A stretch of DNA of 50,000 nt, taken from NCBI RefSeq assembly GCF_964340395.1, contig NC_135570.1, positions 13,417,822 through 13,467,821 of the forward strand, read 5' to 3'. The translations under genes were made by a program, and so were the position numbers. Source of the DNA: Glandiceps talaboti (lineage: Eukaryota; Hemichordata; Enteropneusta; Spengelidae). The number at the start of each line of letters is the position of its first letter. Position 1 is the first letter of the stretch. The notes beneath the pieces are model-generated. The model did no database searches. It was not told where the DNA came from and worked only from the letters and a program-made list of their open reading frames with translations. This document shows, one piece after another, positions 24,212-33,929 of this stretch.

Positions 24212-27200
24212 GTATGTATGTATGTATGTATGTATGTATGTATGTATGTATGTATGTATGTATGTGTGTGTGTATGTATGTATGTATGTATGTATGTATG
24301 TATGTATGTATGTATGTATGTATGTATGTATGTATGTATGTATGTATGTATGTATGTATGTATGTATGTATGTATGTATGTATGTATGTATGTATGTATG
24401 TATGTATGTATGTGCAGTCGTTCTCTGAGATCTATTTGTTGACACGAACGCTTATAGGACTAGACTAGCTGATCAGTAGAGTTACCCTTTATATAACGTC
24501 TGCTAAGCGTTTGTACGTATGACCTTGCACATAATCCATTCAGAGTGTAAAGTGTTTTACACAAATGGATTAGATCACGTCGGTCACGCATGCAAACAGC
24601 CTTTTATACTGGTATGGCTGTAGTGTATGCTGCACTACATTCGAGAACTGGAAGTCAGTAAGAACGGGTCAAGCAGATATTTTTAAATATGTTAGCTTAT
24701 TGTACATTCCGATATAGATTTCCAAATGAAGAACTTGAGACTATCTTGCATAATACTGGCATTATTTTATAGAAAGAGTCTTGTCTAGATTATATTTGAA
24801 GTCACACAATGAATAGTCTATCCCGTGGGTGTGAGTGGATATTTAGTCTTTTTTTTCACTATGAGGTCGACTATGGTAGGACTCTTTGAACCTCACGCCA
24901 GACACAAACATCAAGGAACAGAAAAAATCAGCTGATAAGTAAATATCAGCTGATAAGTAAATATCATAAGTAAACAGACCTACATAAAATAAAACGGTCA
25001 ACTGATAGGTACTCAATACGTCTCAGTTTAAATCTTTACCTCAGATACAGCTCAAATGGTGCATGCTTTGTTTTTCACTCATGAAACATACCATTTACAG
25101 CTAAAATGATGTTGGCCTGGTGTTTCACTCATGTAACATGACATTTACAGCTAAAATGATGTTGGCTAATTGGTGTTTCACTCATGTAACATGACATTTA
25201 GAGCTAAAGTGATGTTGGCTTGGTGTTTCACTCATGTAACATGACATTTACAGCTAAAATGATGTTGCCTTGGTGTTTCACTCATATAACATAACATTTA
25301 ATACACACCCTTAGACAACTTCCAATGCAAAAGAAACAATTACATAGGTGCCACGCACAGTAGGGATGTAGAAGTCGAGATGAAATGTTGATTATCAGTT
25401 AGAAAATGAACAATTGCAGCCATTAAAATCATCAAGTCCATTTGTACCGTTTTCATTTGAAGCCTGTTTTTACTGCACCGTGAAAGAATATGACAGAGCC
25501 CTCATGGCCTCGCAATGGATGGTAGGACATACAGAAGTTATTTTCACGAGTAATTTGGTTTATTCTGCAGCCGTATATTGACGAACGATAGCGGAGTTCA
25601 TGTCATACTCGAGGAAATGGATCAACAGAAAAGTGAATTTTACATGACATGCTAGCATAGTGCTTGTTTTTGCGTATTTTTTCCCTGTCTGCCAGGTAGG
25701 TTTTGGGGACGGCAAACAAAGATGGGGCCTTACGAAGATATGCGTTGTGGCGAAATACAAATACGTCGTAGAGGGCGCCCCTGTTTCGCCTAAGTCATTT
25801 TGGACTAATAAAACTTCACTCAAACGTGTATAACTCAGGTATAGAGTTCTAATTATACTGATTAATTGATGAATTTCATCTTTTCAATTTCCAGTTAATA
25901 ATGCTGCTATTTGTACGGATACTCCAACTGAAGCTGTACCCATTGATCTGTTCAGAAGAATTATGGAGACCAACTACCTTGGTGTGGTAAGAACAGTACA
26001 GGAAGTGATTCCAGGCATGAAGGAAAGACGAGCTGGAAGAATCATTAATATCAGTAGTGACTCTGGCATAATTGGTAGGAATATTCACTCGTGTTTATGT
26101 ACATTAATGTCAAAAGATGGGGGCCTGACGACTATACGCGTAGACTAGAGCCTCTAGAGGCGAAATACTAATTCGTCGTAGAGGGCGACTCCCGTCTCGC
26201 TTATCTTGCCATAGAGGCGATCAAACCAATAAGGACCGAAAATATGAAATATAACGTCATATACGTATAAACAAAACTTCTGATTAAAATCTGATGTGGC
26301 GAATACGGCTCTATCGATAGTAACTTGAGTGACAGTTATTGAAGGCGTGTGTGCGAAATTACAATATTGATGAACTGACTATGTTAGTCTTTGTCGAACT
26401 TTTTTTTTTACTTTTAATTAGTAAATGTGATTCATCTAATTAGAATTTACAGACAACTCCAGGTGTTCTTTTAAGCTGTTCTTGATATCTAGTGTTTTAT
26501 AAAGTCATTCTGTACATATGGTTATGATAAATTTATATTTAATGTATACATGAAATTTATGTCTGAAAATTTGCTATGATACCAAATACTGACCTTGTTC
26601 GAGGCCAGTGTTTTTCAGTTCTCTGACTTTGATGTGTGTTGTTTTCATTCAGGTTGCCCTTTCTTAGATGCCTACTGTTCATCAAAGTTTGCCGTAGAAG
26701 GATTGTCACAATGCATGGCTGCTGTCTTAAGGAACTTTAATGTGCAGTAAGTATCAAAAAGGTTTCCAATAAAATCGTTTGGCTTCAATTTTTTATGAGT
26801 GCCATCCAACGTGAAGACTACTATTAAACTATGTATGGCTAAAGAGTTGACGAAGGTCTCATAGGAACAAGAGTTGTAACAAAAGCTGTGAGTTTTGTGT
26901 AGAGTACAGCGAATTTCAAAATACTGTGCAGCTTCTCTGTTTGATAGAACCATGCACAAACTAATAATAAACTACACGTGCTACAGCAAATTGAATAAAT
27001 ACAGTTTCTTTCATTTTGTCTAAATGATATCAACTGATGTGCCACCATGCAGACATCAAATAAAGATGTCAAAACGCGAGAATGTCCACGTCGCTGTGCT
27101 GTAACTATGCTAGGTGTCGCCTACTAAGAGAGCTTGCCGCAGTACAGCGCCAACAACGTGGACATTCTCGCAAACAGATCGCAGTTTGTTATCCAGAACT

Positions 27201-27608
27201 CGCCTCTGATGTCAGATGAGGGTTACTTTCTTAAGTGCTCTATGACGTCACTCATACAAAAGATTTGCGTTCCTCTTTTGCAGTGTAAGCACCATTCAGT
27301 ATGGTCCAGTGCACACAGCCGCCTGGGACAACGCCGTTGCACTAACTTCAAATTTTGACATCAAGAAACTAGACAGCCTCTCTCAAAAATTGTTTAATCA
27401 ATATGAAGAGGCCAGGAAAAAAGTCTACGCCGATTTTGGTATATCACCTGAAGATTCTGTAAAGATAATATTGGAAGTCATCGAGGCTGATCCACCCAAA
27501 TTTATGTACCAACCACAAGATTGGGTCAAAGAGTACATGAAGACAAATATGCAAGATACAACCGGGGAGGCCACAATTGCTGAAATGATGAAGACTTTCG
27601 ATACTTAA
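23830..27608 (+). CDS. Short-chain dehydrogenase/reductase, RDH8/17beta-HSD1-like, 4 exons
   Basis: Exons 23830-24094, 25895-26074, 26653-26746 and 27284-27608 join in frame to 287 residues. Seen: the NAD(P)-binding TGCSSGIG at 9-16, NNAA at 90-93 (NNAG is usual), N115 in NYLG, S143 in ISSDSG, the catalytic YCSSK at 156-160, and YGPVHTAAWDN after the last join. The motifs and the extended C-terminus fit the retinol dehydrogenase 8 / 17beta-HSD type 1 group, which oxidise or reduce retinoids or steroids with NADP(H). The substrate cannot be read from the sequence. An in-frame ATG at 23770 would add 20 residues, but 23830 (MAQKIVVITG) matches the usual family start. Introns contain microsatellites, a 50-bp minisatellite and foldback sequence. 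Confidence 0.92.
24163..24414. repeat. CT then TGTA microsatellite in SDR intron 1
   Basis: About 22 CT units then about 51 TGTA units with one short TG interruption near 24265. It begins about 70 nt past the exon 1 donor. Confidence 0.98.
25046..25298. repeat. 50-bp minisatellite in SDR intron 1
   Basis: Five tandem units beginning TACAGCT or TAGAGCT at 25046, 25096, 25146, 25199 and 25249. Shared core: AAATGATGTTGGC, GGTGTTTCACTCATG, AACATGACATT. Confidence 0.93.
25705..26220 (+). repeat. Two copies of a ~100-bp repeat flanking SDR exon 2
   Basis: About 25720-25800 (intron 1) and 26113-26215 (intron 2) share AAGATGGGG, GCGAAATAC and CGTCGTAGAGGGCG in the same order and orientation. Exon 2 (25895-26074) lies between them. 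Confidence 0.65.
26905..27171. repeat. Single foldback arm and palindrome in SDR intron 3
   Basis: 26905-27055 matches the arm of the foldback element at 28774-29206 (TACAGCGAATTTC, GCAGCTTCTCTGTTTGATA, TTTTGTCTAAATGA). At 27076-27091 GCGAGAATGTCCACGT is the exact reverse complement of ACGTGGACATTCTCGC at 27156-27171. Confidence 0.65.
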
Positions 27609-27687
27609 ATGTCAGGTTATGGCAGTTGCCTGAAACCAAACAACATGGCCAAATTTAAATTCCGTGTTTGGAACCCACTAAACTGCC

Positions 27688-27803
27688 AATAAATGTCTGT
27701 AAAGTATATTTCTACCCTTTTTACGTAGTTTTGAATGACTTTCTGTATTGCTGTACTTAGTATGTCTGTTTTTTGTGTATATGGGAGTGTATCCTGCAAT
27801 AAA
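27688..27803 (+). promoter_or_regulatory. Polyadenylation hexamers of the SDR gene
   Basis: AATAAA at 27688-27693 and again at 27798-27803, 80 and 190 nt past the stop codon. The second is followed by a TATAATAGTATTATTGT stretch. Confidence 0.55.
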
Positions 27804-27905
27804 GTCTTTATAATAGTATTATTGTACCTGCAGGAATTGTTTGTAAACAAGCAGGTAAACACAAATAATCGATATCACTAATGAACATGCATACTGAAAC
27901 TTTAT

Positions 27906-27974
27906 AGGCAAAAAAAATCTCGTCGTCGCACCATTTTAGAGAAACTGTCCTGACCAGAAACAATTTTTGTGCCA
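27906..27974 (+). mobile_element. Deleted copy of the AGGCAAAAAA inverted-repeat family
   Basis: Starts AGGCAAAAAAA and jumps directly to the family's right end (CACCATTTTAGA, CTGTCCTGACCAGAAACAATTT, GTGCC). About 70 bp remain of about 360-380. Confidence 0.65.
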
Positions 27975-28773
27975 TAGATATGCATAGTGACGACTTCAAT
28001 ATATGGGATGGAAAAGAAACAGAATATGTACACTTTACACATATCACATTTTTAAATGCAATTTACTGGGTTACAAACATGAAGTTGGTGTACGTGTTTC
28101 CATATTGTTTTTCAAGTAGAAAACATAGTTATTTTTGTAGTTGTTGGAATCATTAACGATCCAAAATATGTACCAATTTCTAACCTTGAGTTCGATAAAT
28201 GAAGCAAATATGTGAATAGTCTATATTTGAATTGACTAAGTTATCCTGGTGCAACGTTAACATTTAAGCAAATATAACACTGAGTGACATTTAGGCTTTG
28301 GACGTGTGAAGTATCTCCTCTTTGCTAGTCCTCTTGTCAGCGGCTTTTCCATTACCTTTTGACTTTTTATCAAGTGACACTCGGTCATAGCACATCTCTT
28401 GAGAGATGTATGAATACTAATTAAACTTTCAATGAGATGAATTAGCGAACACTTATATTGCCAGGGTGATATGAAGAAGAAGAAGAAGAAGAAAATTAGC
28501 TGCGTTGTTATTAGAAGTACTTTTTTCACATCTGCCTTCAGACAGTTTTCCTGATGAGTCAAAACAGTTTGAAGTTCGTCCGTGAAAAGTGAATGGCAGG
28601 GGAACATGGTTGAAAGTTGGTAAGGCGGGAAAAAATAACCGTGTCTTTCCGATAACATGGCCTCAGAGAATATTGTAGGTAAACACCTATGTCTACAGTA
28701 ATGCAAATACATTGAAGGAAGTCCAGTAATTGAAATGTTAAGATACTATTCAAATTTCAAAGACTGTCTCAAA

Positions 28774-29206
28774 TACAGTGAATTTCACAAAACCACAGCT
28801 TTTTCAGTTTGATACAACCTTTGCAGAAACCAACAATCAATTGCATATGCCACACTTAAATAGCAAGATCAGATTTGTTTTGCTACATTGTCATTTAGTC
28901 TAAATGAAATACACCATTTTCAAATGTATTGCAACTCCATGTAGACATTCGAGACATTCGGGCGCCAATGTTTTTCTTAGTATCAAACACCCTATGAATT
29001 AAGGGTGCCTAAGATGTCCTTTGCGGTGTTCGTATTTTGATGTCTGTATGGTGACATGTGTAGTTCATTTCACTTAGACAAAATGTAGCAAGAAACTGTA
29101 CTCATTCAATCTTGCTATCTTAAAATGTAGCATGTCCGGTTTCTTATTGATTTCTGCATGGATGTATCAAACAGAGAAGCTGCACAGTATTGTGAAATTC
29201 ACTGTA
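28774..29206. mobile_element. Foldback element with ~150-bp inverted arms
   Basis: The left arm starts TACAGTGAATTTCACAA and the right end is its reverse complement. Further paired blocks include CAGTTTGATAC, TGCAGAAA, TAGCAAGAT, GCTACATT and TAGTCTAAATGAAAT. The centre has no open frame. Imperfect arms point to an old non-autonomous insertion. Confidence 0.75.
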
Positions 29207-29551
29207 TAGTCTAGAGTGTCTGTGATCAGTAACTGTTGCACTTGATACAGAACGATTGTATAAACTATACCGGCAATACATAACTAAATAAACACACCTG
29301 TTACAAATGCAAAAAAAACCCTGAAATGTTAAGAACTACTAAGGACTTCAAAATCAAAATCAAAATCAAACATTAAAGTGGCACAAGCTGAGTTTATACG
29401 TATTTACGTTGATTTGATCATGATTTTAGGTATGAATAAATTGTTTTTAAATGTATTCGATCTTTTCACGTGTCGGAATACCCCGGGGGAATACCCTTCG
29501 CATAGATTGGATTGAATACAACAACAATTAATGTTTATTCACCAATGGCAA

Positions 29552-29717
<166 letters not shown>

Positions 29718-29882
29718 ACATGACAAAGGGGATCAAGAAATAGCAAAGCTGGTTAAGCTTGTATTCCGTGGTGACTAGCAAACATACATACTTGTGAACG
29801 TAGGTGTATAAATATGTATTTACAAATATTGCCATAATTTATGGCATAAAACTATCACAAATAAGCTACTAAGTTAATTCCA

Positions 29883-30227
29883 GGATTTAGAGTATTGTCA
29901 TACCAGGAAAGATTAAGGCGTCTGAACTTACCTACTTTGGCTTACCGTCGTCTACGGGGAGATATGATTGAACTATATAAAATTATGTCAGGGAAATATG
30001 ACACTAGAGTGACTGATTTTGTCAAGACCAGACATTGTGACACTAGAGGGCATCAATATAAACTATTCAAAGTCCATACAAGGCTGGATATTAGAAAATT
30101 TTCTTTTGTACATAGAAGTATAAACCACTGGAATAGTCTTCCCAATTATGTGGTTGATGCACCAAATGTATATACTTTTGAGAGACGTTTAGATAGAAAC
30201 TGGGAAGGACTTGCAAATGAAATTTAA
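29883..30227 (+). pseudogene. C-terminal end of a non-LTR retrotransposon ORF2
   Basis: About 115 open codons to a natural TAA. SYQERLRRLNLPTLAYRRLR, GDMIELYKI, a block with TRGH, and INHWNSLPNYVV match the conserved C-terminal tail of CR1/jockey-like LINE polyproteins, downstream of the RT domain. The upstream RT and endonuclease parts are absent, replaced by the TA tract, so this is a 5'-truncated insertion. Confidence 0.8.
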
Positions 30228-30725
30228 ATTGAAGACTATGTAAGCATACGCACTGATACGACTATAGTTAACCCAGATATGATATCAGAGGCCTAAATAA
30301 GGCCTAAGTCAGAAATGTACCTGTGTATAAATAAGACACATTAATATTACCGTCGATCGATCGACTACGTCATCACAATCTATTTATAGCAGGTTAACGT
30401 TACTCATAGTTTCTAGCCTTTACTGAGATGCCAGCTATCGAATTTGAGCATGACATGGAGCCACAGATTCATTCTATTAGAGTATGTACAGTTTACCGTG
30501 TTTATCCCAAGAAATAACCATGATTTTTCGCGCCCCCCCCCCAATGACACCGCCTGGCCTCTCTGGCATGAACCAACCGATGTCAAGCAAACCTGGCATA
30601 AAGGTAACAGACATGTCACGTGTGACATAAGCACGCCGCTTTGTTTTACGAAGCAAATATGTCCGAATGGTGGGCATATTTGTGGTCAAATTTCACAACA
30701 TGCCTCATAACTTTGGAGTTATAAT

Positions 30726-30775
30726 AGATAAGATTAGATTAGATTAGATTAGATTAGATATGACTTTATTACAAC
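30726..30775 (-). repeat. AGATT tail and 3' end of a minus-strand retroposon
   Basis: About seven AGATT units followed by ATATGACTTTATTACA. Read on the minus strand this is AATAAAGTCATAT plus a TAATC repeat, the usual 3' finish of a LINE or SINE insertion. Confidence 0.45.
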
Positions 30776-30906
30776 GGTGAACCATATAGAAAATTTACAA
30801 TTCTATTTGGGTACATAAGTGTAAATATTAAAGAAAATTACAAAGAGATACGTTAATGTTATAAGTACATCAGTAAAACCATTTTCGTGATTAAATAATT
30901 GTACAT

Positions 30907-31894
30907 AGTCAGGATCATGGACTAGATTAGTCCCTAGTGGACTATATCCATGGTCCTTACCAGAAACATACTATCATTTATTAGTCAGGATCATGGACTA
31001 GATTAGTCCCTAGTGGACTATATCCATGGTCCTTACCAGAAACATACTATCATTTATTAGTCAGGATCATAGACTAGATTAGTCCCTAGTGGACTATATC
31101 CATGGTCCTTACCAGAAACACACTATCATTTATTAGTCAGGATCATGGACTAGATTAGTCCCTAGTGGACTATATCCATGGTCCTTACCAGAAACATACT
31201 ATCATTTATTAGTCAGGATCATAGACTAGATTAGTCCCTAGTGGACTATATCCATGGTCCTCACCAGAAACAGACTATCATTTATTAGTCAGGATCATAG
31301 ACTAGATTAGTCCCTAGTGGACTATATCCATGGTCCTTACCAGAAACATACTATCATTTATTAGTCAGGATCATAGACTAGATTAGTCCCTAGTGGACTA
31401 TATCCATGGTCCTTACCAGAAACATACTATCATTTATTAGTCAGGATCATAGACTAGATTAGTCCCTAGTGGACTATATCCATGGTCCTTACCAGAAACA
31501 CACTATCATTTATTAGTCAGGATCATGGACTAGATTAGTCCCTAGTGGACTATATCCATGGTCCTTACCAGAAACATACTATCATTTATTAGTCAAGATC
31601 ATAGACTAGATTAGTCCCTAGTGGACTATATCCATGGTCCTTACCAGAAACACACTATCATTTATTAGTCAGGATCATGGACTAGATTAGTCCCTAGTGG
31701 ACTATATCCATGGTCCTTACCAGAAACATACTATCATTTATTAGTCAGGATCATAGACTAGATTAGTCCCTAGTGGACTATATCCATGGTCCTTACCAGA
31801 TACATACTATCATTTATTAGTCAGGATCATGGACTAGATTAGTCCCTAGTGGACTATATCCATGGTCCTCACCAGAAACATACTATCATTTATT
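30907..31894. repeat. Tandem array: 13 copies of a 76-bp unit
   Basis: AGTCAGGATCAT starts every 76 bp from 30907 to 31819, and the thirteenth unit ends at 31894. Units are almost identical, differing at a few positions (CATGGAC or CATAGAC; CATACT or CACACT). Each has imperfect dyad symmetry: GGATCATGGACTA pairs with TATCCATGGTCC around TTAGTCCCTAGTGGACTA. There are no unique spacers. Confidence 0.97.
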
Positions 31895-32239
31895 GTAAAT
31901 ATTTATTGTGGGTACTGTATTATTAGCTATTGTATATATTTAATTATTTTATGTTATGTTCTCATTTTCTGATTAAAGAAAGTTCATGTCAGTTAAACTC
32001 ATATACTATACACTTCTGTTTACAATAGTACAAATGATACCATATATATATATACATATACAAATACAGATAGTTCAGTAATACTGAAATGTCAAGGAAG
32101 TAATATATTCAACGTAGCAAGGATTATACGTTTTGCCTCAAACAATCAACACGAACTATCCAATGATGATATACCACTTTATTGAAATATAGCAGTGTGG
32201 GGCATAGATGGGCGTCAAAACTCTATTTAGATCACACAC

Positions 32240-32480
32240 TGATATATCTATATGCGAATTTATAAAGCGTCTTTCCTCCTGAGAGTTCAAGGCACAGCAC
32301 TCAGAATTATTACCCCTGGCACGGATCAATGGCAGAACAACGGTCTTTTATACTTCCTCAACTCCCTGGGCACATACAATCCATTGCATAAGCGCATAGG
32401 ATTAAATCATTCACATTGCAACTTTTATCCTATCAGGTCCCCAATTACACAGCTGGATTTTCTGAGGCACATTATAGCAA
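32240..32480 (-). mobile_element. 5'-truncated SINE, antisense copy
   Basis: The reverse complement matches the 3' two-thirds of the SINE at 41441-41814: GGGGACCT, TTTAATCCTATGCGCTTAT, GCAATGGATTGTATG, CAGGGAGTTGAGGAAGT, CAGGGGTAATAATT and ACGCTTTATAAA. The tRNA-like head is missing. Confidence 0.75.
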
Positions 32481-32664
32481 TCTCCATTTCAGATTAACAA
32501 ATATTCTTAAAGCACTAAAGTCTACTCGATGATAATGAGGGAACAGTAACCAACAAATCACACCATCATCTCACATAGCAAGAATTAAAACAACAACTGC
32601 CCTGTAACCTAACTATAGTTCAGGTACAATGACTACCTACCCATAATAATTATTGTTCAAACTA

Positions 32665-33022
32665 AGGCTAAAAAAATGTTTCTGGTCAGCGCGCACCTCA
32701 CTTAAATACCTCCGCGTCGGTCTTTTTGTGTGTGTGTTTGTCCAGCCATGGCTTGCAGTCTGCAGATCCGTGGGGAAACACAAAAACCCTCCCTACTTCA
32801 GTGAAGACAGCTGCAGAGACAACACTCAGCAAATGACATCTGCCCCACATACACACTTGCTCTAAAGAACTAAATAAAGAGAACAGTAACTGCCATAAAT
32901 AGTAGATTGAGTGTCTAGTTCGTTGAGAATAAATCCCCACTCCCAAAAAACAAAACAAAAAAACGTGTCGTCACACCATTTTAGACAAACCGTCCTGCCT
33001 GACAGAAACAATTTTTTTGCCT
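32665..33022 (+). mobile_element. Inverted-repeat element, AGGCWAAAAAA family (copy 1)
   Basis: Left end AGGCTAAAAAAATGTTTCTG; the right end reads, reversed, AGGCAAAAAAATTGTTTCTG. Each end is flanked by TA. About 358 bp, with no open frame. The interior matches the copy at 36692 (CAGCAAATGACATCTGCCCC, GAACAGTAACTGCCATAAAT). It looks like a MITE. Confidence 0.8.
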
Positions 33023-33114
33023 TAGCAAAAATATATTGCAATCGAAACTCAAAAGTCACCTGACATAATACATGAAGAAACAGACTGAAAAGGAACTGGC
33101 TTCATGTCGCTTAC

Positions 33115-33420
33115 TATTCATAGCTCAGGATTAGCCGTCGGGGAGGTCATGTTTCGAATCCAACAGGAGACAGACCCAAACGCAGGGGTGAGTGTGCTAC
33201 TGACTGGGTGAGTAGGCGGTATCACGGCCGTGTCTTACCGTGTCTTGCACTCATCTTACTCACAAGATGAGTGCAAATTGAGGAGGGGAGTACACCTCGA
33301 GTGTGATGATGCAAAGAGTCAGGGACGATTACTCACACGGAGCTTACAGGTGTTATATTGCCAGGCCTGGCTGACTCTGGGATAACCTGTGAAGCGATTG
33401 GGAAATCCTTGACAGTTCCA
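33115..33420 (+). mobile_element. Candidate tRNA-derived SINE
   Basis: TAGCTCAGGATTAG at 33121 resembles a pol III A box and GTTTCGAATCC at 33151-33161 a B box, at tRNA-like spacing. No acceptor stem closes around them, so it is not a functional tRNA gene. The body includes a perfect hairpin. A second copy was not found in the window. Confidence 0.45.
33245..33276. other. Perfect 13-bp stem-loop
   Basis: TTGCACTCATCTT, a 6-nt loop, then AAGATGAGTGCAA. It lies inside the tRNA-like SINE candidate. Confidence 0.85.
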
Positions 33421-33929
33421 CAGAAACATGATAGAGAACATACAACAACATAGCCCTGTCATGTAGTCCAAAGTTGAACGGATTTCTGTAGAAACGTGTG
33501 ATTGTGTTTGTGAGCGAATTCATCTGCATAACAAGAAAATCAATCAGACAGAAAGATGGCAGTGTGAGGCATACATGTGGGCGTTAGAAGTCTATTTGGA
33601 TCTCACACTGACATATAATACCTGTGACGTGGGAGTACTTTCCAGCACAAACATGTTTTTTAAAAAAAAGGCAAAGTGAACTATTATATAGGTTCAGGTG
33701 ATCCTCAATAGCCAAGAAACCACATTCTCGCAAACCTGAGCTGTTGGCAGTGCCTCTTGGACAGTGCTGTAAAAGAGGCTGTGCTTTATGACGATGGGAA
33801 ACCAGGAAACAAACTCACAATTCTTTGTCCTGGTTCTGTGTTTAGTCATTTTTCCACGTAATATTAAATCCAAACCACCCAACTATTGTAATATCAATCA
33901 TAGGGTAATTTTTTCAACCAAAATTAGTA

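Noticed and set aside
27134-27358. Frame with VDILANRSQ, resembling DILANGSQN on the minus strand near 22210
   Set aside because: The similarity is a dispersed DNA repeat extending beyond any frame; the end of this frame overlaps the last SDR exon out of frame.
30907-31894. CRISPR-like array
   Set aside because: Units are contiguous 76-bp repeats without unique spacers or neighbouring cas genes, in an animal genome. It is a minisatellite.
33115-33190. Functional tRNA gene
   Set aside because: A- and B-box-like words are present but no complete cloverleaf or acceptor stem could be drawn.
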